In this document: one piece after another, positions 53,513-63,198 of the stretch
How positions within the stretch are numbered: the first letter of the stretch is position 1
Layout: each line of letters begins with the position of its first letter
Notes under the pieces: model-generated
Databases searched by the model: none
What the model saw: the letters and a program-made list of their open reading frames with translations, nothing else
What the model was told of the DNA's origin: nothing
Assembly (NCBI GenBank): GCA_965223435.1
Contig: CBDCWQ010000018.1
Location: forward strand, 496,001-560,000
Source of the DNA: CBDCWQ01 sp965223435
Lineage (GTDB): Bacteria > Myxococcota > Kuafuiibacteriia > Kuafuiibacteriales > Kuafuiibacteriaceae
Direction of reading: 5' to 3'
DNA length: 64,000 nucleotides
Program-made: the position numbers and the translations under genes

Positions 53513-54262
53513 ATGAACTCTCTATCCATTCCATTGTCTGCCTTCATTGCTGGGTTCTTGGTCGGCTGCAATGTGGTCGAGGTCGATGATCGACCTCGAA
53601 GCACCACGCTCACGAGCACGTCGAGACTGGTGAGCACAAACGATTGTCCGAATGGAGGCGTGCTGTTGGACTACGGGCTGGACACCAACGGGGACGGTGT
53701 ACTTGCCGAAAATGAAACCATCGACACGCTGCCAATCTGTCATGGCAGGGATGGTGAGAAGGGGCCAGGCGGCGCGGATGCAACCGCGCCCGTGGGCGCG
53801 GTTGTAGCCTTCGCTGGGCCGCAACCCCCAGACGGATGGCTACTCTGCGACGGTTCAGAAGTCAGTCGCGATACATATGCCGATCTGTTCAGTACGATCG
53901 GTGTAGCCTATGGGGTTGGCGACTCTGTTTCAACGTTCACCCTGCCCGACCTACGAGGCCGCTTCCCTTTCGGGAAAGCTGACATGGGCGGAAGTCCAGT
54001 AGAACACTTGTTGCAGGATACCGCTCACGAACTCGGCGTTGAAGGCGGAGAAGAAACAGTCAAGTTGACGGAGAATGAACTACCGAACCACACGCACGGC
54101 CTCCGTCTGCAAGAGAGGAAGGCAGCGGTTGGACCAGGAGCCTATACTGCGCCTTTGGGGAACGGGTCTGGAGACGAGCTAGAGAGCGCAGCGCAGGGTA
54201 GTGGTGAGCCACACAACAACATGCCGCCTTTTCTTACTCTGAACTATATCATTCGCCACTAG
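53513..54262 (+). CDS. Lipoprotein with a phage tail-collar domain
   Basis: 249 residues; AAGGAG five bases upstream. The signal sequence (IPLSAFIAGFLVGC) ends in a lipobox. Residues ~40-85 match a small DUF7151-like unit (CPNGGVLLDYGLDTNGDGVL, ENETIDTLPICHG) with a calcium-like Asp loop. Residues ~95-249 are a phage tail-collar / microcystin-dependent-protein-type domain: PPDGWLLCDGSEVSRDTYAD, STFTLPDLRGRFPFGK, LPNHTHGLR and the ending NMPPFLTLNYIIRH. This domain is normally found on tail fibres or exported adhesin-like proteins. Its location on a lipoprotein beside a propeller array suggests a surface-displayed binding protein. Confidence 0.82.
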   Translation: MNSLSIPLSAFIAGFLVGCNVVEVDDRPRSTTLTSTSRLVSTNDCPNGGVLLDYGLDTNGDGVLAENETIDTLPICHGRDGEKGPGGADATAPVGAVVAFAGPQPPDGWLLCDGSEVSRDTYADLFSTIGVAYGVGDSVSTFTLPDLRGRFPFGKADMGGSPVEHLLQDTAHELGVEGGEETVKLTENELPNHTHGLRLQERKAAVGPGAYTAPLGNGSGDELESAAQGSGEPHNNMPPFLTLNYIIRH

Positions 54263-54330
54263 TTAGCAATCAAACGGGCTCGACTGCAGAACAAGACGTT
54301 GACTGCACACGAAGGAGAGGAGATAGGAGT

Positions 54331-56364
54331 GTGAATTGCGAAAGCCACAGTAAACTCTTGGAAATAGTCTGCTCATTGGCGCATCATACAAAGTGTAGGA
54401 GATGGAGACGGCGGTTCAACTACGTATCCGCTGTCCTGGTCGCTTTCTGGTTTCGAGGATGTGGGACGGTTGACGTGAACGCGTGTGCATCCGCCAAGAC
54501 GCAGTGCCCGGAGGTCACCGCGGTCGGAGGAACGGGATCACGGGACCCCGACGCCGGAGCCGAAAACAGGCTGCGAGATTCGCTGGTGCTCACTGGAAAG
54601 AATTTGGCGAATGCTGCCGTTGTTTTTTCAGGACCTGGTTATGATCGACAACCTCTGAGTCAAACGGGGCGAGCCAACGGCGAACGGATTGAGGTGTTGC
54701 TTCCGGTAGATGTGACACCCAATCGATACACATTGAGCGTAACCAACGCCGACGGCACACAAGAAGTACCGCTTCAGATCCTTCGGGGCGAACCAGGCTC
54801 CTATACGATAGGGCATGGACTCAATCTCAGCGGAGATGTTTTGTCGGTTGTACTTGAAGCGAGATGCCCCGCTGGAACCGAACTTGTTGGGTTCGATTCA
54901 CAAGCGGAGGCCCTCTGCAGGACGCCATGGGAGCGAGGCTGGAAGTACCGCTTGCCGGTGACCGTGGATACGGCCAACTACGGACGCCTTATCAACGAGA
55001 ATATCTGGGTGCGAATCGATTTCGGGGCGGCACTGATCGCCGCGGGCGTCCCCAGCGCAGTCAGCATTGATCCGGAGTCGGTCCGAGTCGTGGATGAGAC
55101 GATACGACCGTTCGCGGAAGTGCCGTCCAAGATTCTTCGAACATATGATTCTCCGAACGATGGCTATTTGTGGTTCAACACCCAATCGACCATTGAGAAT
55201 GGTCGTTCGAGGACCTTTTACGTGTACTTTACTGATGAAGCGAAACGCAAACCTCGATACCATCTCCAACCTCCACCCGATGTTGCAGCCACATATTTCG
55301 ACAGCACGATTCTGGTTGTCCGAGGTGACTACAAGGGGGCGTTCTCTGCCAGAAGGAACTCGATACCCACCATCGGGGCGGGTTCCCATAACTGCATCGG
55401 CATCGGTGATTTCGACAACGACGGCGATCTCGACTACGTTCTCGCCCGCTACCAAGATCCTTTCGTTTACTACGTTCAAAACACAGGTGGAGGCGATGGA
55501 TTCAGCGGCTTTTTGCCGCCCATCCCGATCGTGCGAAACCCCATAGCAGAGAACCAGCACTGCATGGGCGTCGCGGTCGCCGACTACAACAAGGACGGTC
55601 ATCTCGATGTGATCGTCGAACGCGACGCCCGAGAGGACGGAGGTATGCGCCTTCTTGTAGGTCGCGGAGATGGTTCGTTTGAAGACAGAAAATTCCCAGG
55701 AGAGCTGGATCTGAAGTGCTGGTACCGAGAGCTGGATGTCACCGACTTCAACAAAGACTCGATATTGGATGTCGTACAGGGCACGATTGCTACCGAGAAC
55801 AGTTCATGTCCCTGGTACATCTATTGGGGTGAGCCGGGATGGGTTGAACAGGAAGAATTCGTCGCACCGGTGTCTGAATATTTGTACAACGAAGAAAGTC
55901 GCGAAGATCTCTACGCCGTCGCTGTAGGCGACTTCACCGACGATGGATTTCCAGACGTACTCATCGGAGGCGGGTTCTCTGGCAGTGCAGGTACGGCGCG
56001 GGGGCAGTTCAAGAATGCTGGTGCCGACAAGCGGCAATTTGGCTTCGAAGGTCACTGGCCGCATACAAAGGCGGCGTGTGATGCGGAGAACGCCCATGGC
56101 TGGGCCAAAGCCTACGACTGGGATCACGATGGCTATGATGACATTATCGGAAGCCTGATTTGTGATCACAAAGCGGGAAAGAAAGGTCTATGGTACTGGC
56201 ACCGCAATCCTGCGGCCGCTTGGCAGTTCGATACACCTACTCTTGTCGCCAAAGTGACTGGGGAGGGAGTATGGTCGGCCCACGGTGTGACGGCACCGCG
56301 GCTGGGCAACGCACTGAACTTCGTCGTCACACCGGGTAAGGTCGCCGAGATTTTGGCCGACTAA
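54331..56364 (+). CDS. IPT / DUF2341-like / FG-GAP propeller lipoprotein, copy 1
   Basis: 677 residues; GTG start at 54331 preceded by repeated AAGGAGAGGAG sequence. The N-terminus has a hydrophobic signal ending FWFRGC (near-lipobox). Domains: a CPEVTAVGGTGSR Cys-containing linker and an IPT/TIG-like domain (~75-150: LRDSLVLTGKNLANAAVVFS, NRYTLSVTNADGTQEVPLQI), then a small SYTIGHGLNLSGDVLSVV unit with CPAGTELVGFD. A DUF2341-like domain follows (~200-330: GWKYRLPVTVDTANYG, PFAEVPSKILRTYD). The C-terminal half is FG-GAP/VCBS repeats with calcium loops (GIGDFDNDGDLDYVLARY, DYNKDGHLDVIVERDA). It is the first of four tandem paralogues and the most divergent at its N-terminus. Confidence 0.82.
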   Translation: MNCESHSKLLEIVCSLAHHTKCRRWRRRFNYVSAVLVAFWFRGCGTVDVNACASAKTQCPEVTAVGGTGSRDPDAGAENRLRDSLVLTGKNLANAAVVFSGPGYDRQPLSQTGRANGERIEVLLPVDVTPNRYTLSVTNADGTQEVPLQILRGEPGSYTIGHGLNLSGDVLSVVLEARCPAGTELVGFDSQAEALCRTPWERGWKYRLPVTVDTANYGRLINENIWVRIDFGAALIAAGVPSAVSIDPESVRVVDETIRPFAEVPSKILRTYDSPNDGYLWFNTQSTIENGRSRTFYVYFTDEAKRKPRYHLQPPPDVAATYFDSTILVVRGDYKGAFSARRNSIPTIGAGSHNCIGIGDFDNDGDLDYVLARYQDPFVYYVQNTGGGDGFSGFLPPIPIVRNPIAENQHCMGVAVADYNKDGHLDVIVERDAREDGGMRLLVGRGDGSFEDRKFPGELDLKCWYRELDVTDFNKDSILDVVQGTIATENSSCPWYIYWGEPGWVEQEEFVAPVSEYLYNEESREDLYAVAVGDFTDDGFPDVLIGGGFSGSAGTARGQFKNAGADKRQFGFEGHWPHTKAACDAENAHGWAKAYDWDHDGYDDIIGSLICDHKAGKKGLWYWHRNPAAAWQFDTPTLVAKVTGEGVWSAHGVTAPRLGNALNFVVTPGKVAEILAD

Positions 56365-56495
56365 CATGGCTTTCCAGGCGCTTGAGGACGATTCGCTCGA
56401 TGAAGAATGCGCCTGGGCATGGACTCCAACCATCGAGCACTGTTTGGAGTTGTTCCAGTACTGCGGTCTCGCAATTGAAACGAAGGAGAATACAC

Positions 56496-58496
56496 ATGAG
56501 TCGTCACAACAGGGGTACGCATCGGAGCCGGCGTTGCCATTCGGACTTTGGATCAGCCCGGAGGAGGGTGGCACTTTGTGGGCTCTCGTCTGTCGCGCTG
56601 GTGGCTTTCTGGTTTCGGGGATGTGGTACTGTCGACTTCAATTCGTGCTCATCCGCCGACACGCGGTGCCCCGAGATCACCGCCGTACGAGGGACAGGAT
56701 CAGCGGATCCAGACGCCGGAGCCGGAAACCGGTTGCGAGATTCGCTGGTGCTCAGCGGAAAAAACCTGGCCAACGCCACCGTTGCCTTTATTGGGCCTGG
56801 GTACGATCGACTGACTTTGAGCCAAAAGGGGTCGGCCAACGACGATCGGATTGAGGTGTTGCTTCCCGTAGATGTGATACCCAATCGATACACATTGAGT
56901 GTAACCAACGCCGACGGGACGCAGGAAATACCGCTTCAGATTCTCCGGGGTGAGCCGGGTTCCTACACGATAGGCCATGGACTCAATCTCAGTGGGGATG
57001 TCCTGTCGGTTGTGCTTGAGGCGCGATGCCCCCCTGCTACCGAGTTTGTTGGGTTTGATGCCCAGGCACAGGCCATCTGCAAGACCCCGTGGGAGCGAGG
57101 CTGGAAATATCGCTTGCCCGTGATTGTGGATACGGCCAACTATGGCGATCTCATCAACGAAAATGTGTGGGCGCGGATCGACTTCGGTGCGGTGTTGACT
57201 GCCGCGGGCGTCTCCAGCGATGTCATCATTGATCCAAACTCGGTCCGGGTCGTGGATGAAAACGTGCCACCGTATGTGGAAGTCCCTTCGAAAATCCTTC
57301 GGACATACGACAACAACAACGACGGCTACCTGTGGTTCAATACGCAAACGACCATAAAAAACGGTTCGTCACGAACGTTTCAGGTGTACTTCACGGACGA
57401 GACTAAAAGCAAACCACACTACCATCTCCAACCCCCGCCCGATGTGGCGGCCTCTTATCAGGGTAGCACAATAGCGGTTGTTAGAGGCAACTACAAAGGC
57501 GAGCTTACAGCGCGGATGAACTCGATACCCACTGTTGGGAGTGGGAGCCATAACTGCGTAGGAATCGGCGATTTCGACAACGACGGGGACCTCGACTACG
57601 TCCTTGTGCGCCAAGGCGACGGTTGGGTTTACTACGTCCAAAACACCGGTGGTGGCGATGGGTTCAGCAGCTTCTTGTCGCCCATCCCCGTTTTGGTCAC
57701 ACCGGTGGTGCCCAACGAAGCGTGCATGGGGGCCGCTGTTGCTGACTTCGACAAGGACGGGAACCTGGACGTCATCGTGGTGAGAGACGCTCGAGGAGAG
57801 GGAGGTATGAGTCTCTTCCTGGGTCATGGGGACGGATCTTTCCGATACAAGGAGTTTCCTGCCGCCATGGTCCCGAACTGTTGGTATCGGGAGTTGGACG
57901 TGGCAGACCTCGATAAGGATTCGATATTGGATATTGCTCAGGGGACATTTGGACACGAGAACAAGGCCTGTCCCTGGTATGTGTATTGGGGCGCACCGGG
58001 GGAACTCTGGGCGCTGGCAGAGTACCCTTACGAGGAGGAAAACAACGACCGTTACGCTGTCGCCTTGGGAGACTTCACAGACAATGGGTTCCCGGACCTG
58101 CTCATCGGTAGTGCATACGATGGTGCCGCGGACACGGCGCGAGCGCGATTCACCAACGCCGGCGGCGGTGCACGAACCTTCACCTTGGAAGGTCACTGGC
58201 CGTATATTGCAGAGGCGTGTCCACGGAGAAACGTGCACGGATGGGCTAAAGCCTATGACTGGGACCACGATGGCTTCGACGATGTTATCGGCAGCCTCCA
58301 CTGCGACGGAACAACCGAGGAACGGGGCCTATGGTACTGGCGCCGCAACCCCGCTGAGGCATGGCAGTTCGAAACACCGGTCCAGATCGCCCGCCCTGGG
58401 ACTACAATGCTCCATGGTGTGACAGCGCCGCGGTTGGGAAACGCGCTGAACTTCGTCGTCACACCGAGTACGGTCGCTGAGATTTTGACGGACTAG
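56496..58496 (+). CDS. IPT / DUF2341-like / FG-GAP propeller lipoprotein, copy 2
   Basis: 666 residues; the start at 56496 follows AAGGAGA by 7 bases. Same architecture as copy 1. Differences: the DUF2341-like strand set has NNNDGYLWFNTQTT where the other copies have SPNDGYLWFN, and the calcium loops read DFDKDGNLDVIVVRDA and DLDKDSILDIAQG. The last ~150 bases are almost identical to the end of copy 3, which marks the left side of the recent duplication. Signal as in the others (ALVAFWFRGC). Confidence 0.82.
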   Translation: MSRHNRGTHRSRRCHSDFGSARRRVALCGLSSVALVAFWFRGCGTVDFNSCSSADTRCPEITAVRGTGSADPDAGAGNRLRDSLVLSGKNLANATVAFIGPGYDRLTLSQKGSANDDRIEVLLPVDVIPNRYTLSVTNADGTQEIPLQILRGEPGSYTIGHGLNLSGDVLSVVLEARCPPATEFVGFDAQAQAICKTPWERGWKYRLPVIVDTANYGDLINENVWARIDFGAVLTAAGVSSDVIIDPNSVRVVDENVPPYVEVPSKILRTYDNNNDGYLWFNTQTTIKNGSSRTFQVYFTDETKSKPHYHLQPPPDVAASYQGSTIAVVRGNYKGELTARMNSIPTVGSGSHNCVGIGDFDNDGDLDYVLVRQGDGWVYYVQNTGGGDGFSSFLSPIPVLVTPVVPNEACMGAAVADFDKDGNLDVIVVRDARGEGGMSLFLGHGDGSFRYKEFPAAMVPNCWYRELDVADLDKDSILDIAQGTFGHENKACPWYVYWGAPGELWALAEYPYEEENNDRYAVALGDFTDNGFPDLLIGSAYDGAADTARARFTNAGGGARTFTLEGHWPYIAEACPRRNVHGWAKAYDWDHDGFDDVIGSLHCDGTTEERGLWYWRRNPAEAWQFETPVQIARPGTTMLHGVTAPRLGNALNFVVTPSTVAEILTD

Positions 58497-58612
58497 CGTT
58501 CAGGCGACAGGACGTTTCGTTGGCCGTCAAGCGCGCGCGGACGAAATCGTTTGGGCGCCGTTTGCCGTTGGTTCGGTACTTTGATTTCGCAGTAGAAAAG
58601 GGGAGCGCACCC
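58497..58612 (+). repeat. Spacer repeat, copy A
   Basis: The 116-base spacer and leader between copies 2 and 3 matches, as far as I can see base for base, the spacer between copies 3 and 4. It carries the ribosome site for copy 3. Confidence 0.85.
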
Positions 58613-60622
58613 ATGAGTAATGACGGTAGAGACACGCACTTCGCGCGATGCTATGCGCCGAGCTTCGGAGCAACACGGAGGCGGCATTTTTGTGGCCTCG
58701 CATCGGTGGTGCTGGTAGCCCTGTGGTTTCGAGGATGTGGGACGGTCGACGTAGACTCGTGTGCGGCCGCCGAAACGCGGTGCCCCGAGGTCACCGAGGT
58801 CGGAGGAACGGGCGCTCCGGACCCCGAGGCCAAGGCGGACAATCGTCTACGCGATTCGTTGGTGCTCACTGGAAAGAATTTGGCGAATGCTTCCGTTGTG
58901 TTTTCAGGGGCCGCGTATGATCGACAGGTGCTGAGTCAAAGAGGACCTGCTACCAATGAGCGCGTGGAGGTGTTACTGCCGGTGGATGTGACACCCAATC
59001 GATACACATTGAGCGTGACCAATGCCGACGGCACACAAGAAATAGCGCTTCAAATTCTCAGAGGCGAGCCGGGCTCCTACACGATAGGCCATGGACTCAA
59101 TCTCAGTGGGGATGTCCTGTCGGTTGTGCTCCAAGCGCAATGCCCTGCTGGAACCGAGCTTGTTGGGTTTGATGCCCAAGCACAGGCGATCTGCAAAAGC
59201 CCGTGGGAGCGTGGCTGGAAATACCGTCTGCCTGTGACGGTGGATACGGCCAACTATGGGCGACTTATCAACGAGAATGTATGGGCTCGGATTGATTTCG
59301 GGGCGGCGCTGATTGCCGCAGGCGTGTCCGACGAAGTCAGCATCGATCCGGAGTCCGTCCGTGTCGTTGATGAGACGATACGACCGTTCGCGGAAGTGCC
59401 GTCCAAGATTCTTCGAACATATGATTCTCCGAACGATGGCTATTTGTGGTTCAACACCCAATCGACCATTGACAATGGTCATTCGAGGACCTTCTACGTG
59501 TACTTTACTGATGAAGCAAAACGCAAACCTCGATACCATCTTCAACCGCCTCCCGATGTTGCGGTCACCTACCAAAGTAACTTGGTTCTAGTGATCACAG
59601 GCGACTATGAGGGTCATCTTTCAGCTCGGATGAACTCCATACCCACTCTTGGGACTGAGACTGGGGGCCATAACTGCCTAGGAATCGGTGATTTCGACAA
59701 CGACGGAGACCTCGACTACGTCATTGCGCGCGGAGGGAACGACTGGGTACACTACGTAGAAAACACGGGTCGCGGAGATGGATTCAGCAGCTTTATGCCA
59801 CCGTTCCCGGTTGCACGAACGCCCGTAGCCCCAACCTCGAGTTGCATGGGAGCCGCTGTTGCCGACTATAACAAAGACGGCAACTTGGACGTAATTGTGA
59901 CGCGAGACAACAATCCGCCGAACGGAACTATGCGCCTCCTTTACGGACAAGGAAATGGAACCTTCGAAGACGAACCGTTCCCTGGAGCGATAACTCCGAA
60001 CTGCCACTACCGAGAGCTTGACGTTGCGGACTTCAATAAGGACTCGAACTTAGATGTTGTACAGGGCACAAGGGGTGCGGAGAACAGGGCATGTCCTTGG
60101 TACGTGTATTGGGGATCCGAGAACGGTTCCCTAGCGTCCGTCTCCAACTATCATTACGGGGAGGAAAACTATGATCGCTACGCCGTCGCTGCGGGCGATT
60201 TCACAGACGACGGATTTCCCGACGTGCTCATCGGAGGCGCATACGACGGCTCTCAGGACACGGCGCGCGGACAGTTTAGAAACGCTGGCGGAGATACGCG
60301 CGACTTCAGCTTCGAAGGTCACTGGCCGCATACCAAAGCAGCGTGCCCACGCAGAAACGTGCACGGATGGGCCAAAGCCTATGATTGGGATCACGACGGT
60401 TTTGACGACGTGATCGGTGGCTTGGACTGCAATCAAATAGCCGGCGAAATGGGCCTATGGTACTGGCGCCGCAACCCCGCCGAGGCATGGCAGTTTGAAA
60501 CACCGGTCCAGATCGCCCGCACTGGGACTACAATGTTTCATGGTGTGACAGCGCCGCGGTTGGGAAACGCGCTGAACTTCGTCGTCACACCGAGTACGGT
60601 CGCTGAGATTTTGACGGACTAG
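58613..60622 (+). CDS. IPT / DUF2341-like / FG-GAP propeller lipoprotein, copy 3
   Basis: 669 residues from ATG 58613 (GGGGAG ~8 bases upstream, in a leader identical to that of copy 4). The first ~310 residues, including the leader peptide and IPT and DUF2341-like domains, are nearly identical to copy 4. From the VTYQSNLVLVITGDYEG region onward, in the propeller, the two diverge. Calcium loops: DFDNDGDLDYVIARGG, DYNKDGNLDVIVTRDN and DFNKDSNLDVVQG. Probable calcium-dependent surface binding protein. Confidence 0.83.
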   Translation: MSNDGRDTHFARCYAPSFGATRRRHFCGLASVVLVALWFRGCGTVDVDSCAAAETRCPEVTEVGGTGAPDPEAKADNRLRDSLVLTGKNLANASVVFSGAAYDRQVLSQRGPATNERVEVLLPVDVTPNRYTLSVTNADGTQEIALQILRGEPGSYTIGHGLNLSGDVLSVVLQAQCPAGTELVGFDAQAQAICKSPWERGWKYRLPVTVDTANYGRLINENVWARIDFGAALIAAGVSDEVSIDPESVRVVDETIRPFAEVPSKILRTYDSPNDGYLWFNTQSTIDNGHSRTFYVYFTDEAKRKPRYHLQPPPDVAVTYQSNLVLVITGDYEGHLSARMNSIPTLGTETGGHNCLGIGDFDNDGDLDYVIARGGNDWVHYVENTGRGDGFSSFMPPFPVARTPVAPTSSCMGAAVADYNKDGNLDVIVTRDNNPPNGTMRLLYGQGNGTFEDEPFPGAITPNCHYRELDVADFNKDSNLDVVQGTRGAENRACPWYVYWGSENGSLASVSNYHYGEENYDRYAVAAGDFTDDGFPDVLIGGAYDGSQDTARGQFRNAGGDTRDFSFEGHWPHTKAACPRRNVHGWAKAYDWDHDGFDDVIGGLDCNQIAGEMGLWYWRRNPAEAWQFETPVQIARTGTTMFHGVTAPRLGNALNFVVTPSTVAEILTD

Positions 60623-60738
60623 CGTTCAGGCGACAGGACGTTTCGTTGGCCGTCAAGCGCGCGCGGACGAAATCGTTTGGGCGCCGTTTGCCGTTGGTTC
60701 GGTACTTTGATTTCGCAGTAGAAAAGGGGAGCGCACCC
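60623..60738 (+). repeat. Spacer repeat, copy B
   Basis: Second copy of the 116-base spacer, offset by 2126 bases from copy A. Identity extends on both sides, into the end of one gene and the first half of the next, so the duplicated unit is a gene-sized block made by tandem duplication. Confidence 0.85.
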
Positions 60739-62760
60739 ATGAGTAATGACGGCAGAGACACGCACATCGCGCGGTGCTATGTGCTGGGTTTCGGAGCAAC
60801 ACGGAGGCGGCATTTTTGTGGCCTCGCATCGGTGGTGCTGGTAGCCCTGTGGTTTCGAGGATGTGGGACGGTCGACGTGGACTCGTGTGCGGCCGCCGAA
60901 ACGCGGTGCCCCGAGGTCACCGAAGTGGGAGGAACGGGCGCTCCGGGCCCCGAGGCCAAGGCGGACAATCGTCTACGCGATTCGTTGGTGCTCACTGGAA
61001 AGAATCTGGCGAATGCTTCCGTTGTGTTTTCAGGGGCCGCGTATGATCGACAGGTGCTGAGTCAAAGAGGACCTGCCACCAATGAGCGCGTGGAGGTGTT
61101 ACTGCCGGCGGATGTGACACCCAATCGATACACATTGAGTGTGATCAATGCCGACGGCACACAAGAAATAGCGCTTCAAATTCTCAGGGGCGAGCCGGGC
61201 TCCTACACGATAGGCCATGGACTTAATCTCAGTGGGGATGTCTTGTCGGTTGTGCTCCAAGCGCAATGCCCTGCTGGAACCGAGCTTGTTGGGTTTGATG
61301 CCCAAGCACAGGCGATCTGCAAAAGCCCGTGGGAGCGTGGCTGGAAATACCGCCTGCCTGTGACGGTGGATACGGCCAACTATGGGCGACTTATCAACGA
61401 GAATGTATGGGCTCGGATTGATTTCGGGGCGGCGCTGATTGCCGCAGGCGTGTCCGACGAAGTCAGCATCGATCCGGAGTCCGTCCGTGTCGTTGATGAG
61501 ACGATACGACCGTTCGCGGAAGTGCCGTCCAAGATTCTTCGAACATATGATTCTCCGAACGATGGCTATTTGTGGTTCAACACCCAATCGACCATTGACA
61601 ATGGTCATTCGAGGACCTTCTACGTGTACTTCACTGATGAAGCGAAACGCAAACCTCGGTACCATCTTCAACCGCCGCCCGATGTTGCGGTCACCTACCA
61701 CGATAACTCGATCCTCGTGATCAGAGGTGACTATGCGGGGCACTTTTCAGCTCGGATGAACTCGATTCCCACCATTGGGTCTGGCTCGCACAACTGCGTC
61801 GGAATCGGTGATTTCGACAACGACGGAGACCTCGATTACGTCATTGTGCGCAATGGAAACGAATGGGTTCACTATGTAGAAAATACCGGTCGCGGAGACG
61901 GATTCAGCAGCTTCATGCCACCATTTCCCGTTTCACAAACGCCCGTAGCGCGGGAAGCGCATTGCATGGGGATCGCCGTCGCCGACTATAACCAGGACGG
62001 CAACCTGGACGTGATCGTGGAGAGGGACGACAATCCAATCAAGACGGGAATCATGCGCCTCCTTGTTGGGCGTGGGGATGGATTCTTCGAAAACACAGCG
62101 TTTGAGGGAGCGAAGATCGAGAATTGCTTCTATAGAGAGCTTGATGTGGCGGACTTCGACAAAGACTCGTTTGTGGATGTTGTGCAAGGCACCTACGATC
62201 CGGAGAATAAAGACTGTCCCTGGTATGTGTATTGGGGTGCGAAGGACCGGCCCTCGTCCTTCTCAGCGTATCCGAATGACGGAGTAAGTAGAAATCGATT
62301 CGTCGTCACCGCTGGGGACTTTACAGACGACGGGTTTCCAGACGTCCTTATCGGAGGCAAGGCCGGAGCCTCTGCTTCTCGCCCAGGCTTCGAGGCGGCC
62401 CGAGCACAATTTAACAACGCGGGCGATGGCACGCAAAACTTCAGCTTCGAAGGTTATTGGCCTTACATTAAGGACGCATGCGTAGCCGATAATGTTCATG
62501 GTTGGGCCAAAGCTTACGATTGGGATCACGATGGCTTCGATGACGTGATTGGTAGCCTATACTGTGACGGCAACGTCAACAAACAAGGCGTATGGTATTG
62601 GCATCGCAATTCCGCGGAAGCGTGGCAGTTTGACAAACCCATTCTAGTGGCACCCGCAAGTGGGCCAATGTGGACCCATGGTGTGACGGCACCCCGGCTG
62701 GGGAACGCGCTCAACTTCGTCGTCACACCGGGAGCCGTCGCCGAAGTCTTGGTGGACTAG
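60739..62760 (+). CDS. IPT / DUF2341-like / FG-GAP propeller lipoprotein, copy 4
   Basis: 673 residues from ATG 60739. The N-terminal half is a near copy of copy 3 with rare substitutions; the propeller half is distinct. It has an extended blade (GGKAGASASRPGFEAARAQF) where copies 1-3 have a short GxxDGSxDTARxxF loop. It ends LNFVVTPGAVAEVLVD. No terminator was identified; an inverted gene set follows on the minus strand. Confidence 0.83.
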   Translation: MSNDGRDTHIARCYVLGFGATRRRHFCGLASVVLVALWFRGCGTVDVDSCAAAETRCPEVTEVGGTGAPGPEAKADNRLRDSLVLTGKNLANASVVFSGAAYDRQVLSQRGPATNERVEVLLPADVTPNRYTLSVINADGTQEIALQILRGEPGSYTIGHGLNLSGDVLSVVLQAQCPAGTELVGFDAQAQAICKSPWERGWKYRLPVTVDTANYGRLINENVWARIDFGAALIAAGVSDEVSIDPESVRVVDETIRPFAEVPSKILRTYDSPNDGYLWFNTQSTIDNGHSRTFYVYFTDEAKRKPRYHLQPPPDVAVTYHDNSILVIRGDYAGHFSARMNSIPTIGSGSHNCVGIGDFDNDGDLDYVIVRNGNEWVHYVENTGRGDGFSSFMPPFPVSQTPVAREAHCMGIAVADYNQDGNLDVIVERDDNPIKTGIMRLLVGRGDGFFENTAFEGAKIENCFYRELDVADFDKDSFVDVVQGTYDPENKDCPWYVYWGAKDRPSSFSAYPNDGVSRNRFVVTAGDFTDDGFPDVLIGGKAGASASRPGFEAARAQFNNAGDGTQNFSFEGYWPYIKDACVADNVHGWAKAYDWDHDGFDDVIGSLYCDGNVNKQGVWYWHRNSAEAWQFDKPILVAPASGPMWTHGVTAPRLGNALNFVVTPGAVAEVLVD

Positions 62761-62775
62761 CGGGCGCACGTGTTC

Positions 62776-62828
62776 TGAGGTGGGCTTCGGTCATTGTCCG
62801 CCTGCGCAACAGTTTCGGTATCTTGCCA
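62776..62828. repeat. 53-base imperfect direct repeat, left copy
   Basis: About 43 of 53 bases match the sequence at 63461-63513 by hand count, same orientation and length. The two copies bracket the antitoxin/BrnT-like remnant. The right copy spans the stop codon of the second TssF. Confidence 0.6.
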
Positions 62829-62964
62829 CTAACCAGCGTTCAATAGTTTTCCTGCATTGTGGCAGGGCCTACGATTGCGGGCCGGTCACTCCATAGGGTC
62901 TAACTAACGCCAGGTTGTCCTGCGATCGGCGCACAGCGGACCGATCGTCTGGTCCACCCCTCAG

Positions 62965-63198
62965 TTAGGCCCCGCTCGCCTTTTTGGGCTTCTTCCCGGA
63001 AAGATATTTTCTCAAAGCCTCATTAACAGCTTCGGCATTCTTGAAACGGCTCGCGACATCGGGCTCGAGAACCACGACATTTGAGCCGCCCTCCAACCGA
63101 TCCGCGTACTTTCCACGGACTCCTTTAGAGAAGTCGTACTCGGACCGGAGGTCCTCCTCCGGGCTATCAGGCTCCTTGTTCATAGGTTTTTCGCTCAT
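62965..63198 (-). CDS. Antitoxin of a BrnT-partner type
   Basis: 77 residues (ATG 63198; ATG 63183 is an alternative). The sequence EYDFSKGVRGKYADRLEGGS, NVVVLEPDVASRFKNAEAVN, EALRKYL matches small antitoxins found next to BrnT or similar RelE-like toxins; the FSKGVRGKY motif is typical. The start lies inside the end of the toxin-like frame, as expected of a coupled toxin/antitoxin pair. With the toxin decayed, it is a solitary antitoxin. Confidence 0.7.
   Translation of the reverse strand: MSEKPMNKEPDSPEEDLRSEYDFSKGVRGKYADRLEGGSNVVVLEPDVASRFKNAEAVNEALRKYLSGKKPKKASGA

Noticed and set aside
55804..58301. Minus-strand frames of 120-310 codons opposite the propeller genes
   Set aside because: The same shadow frames recur opposite each paralogue because the sense genes are duplicated; their similarity is not evidence for coding.
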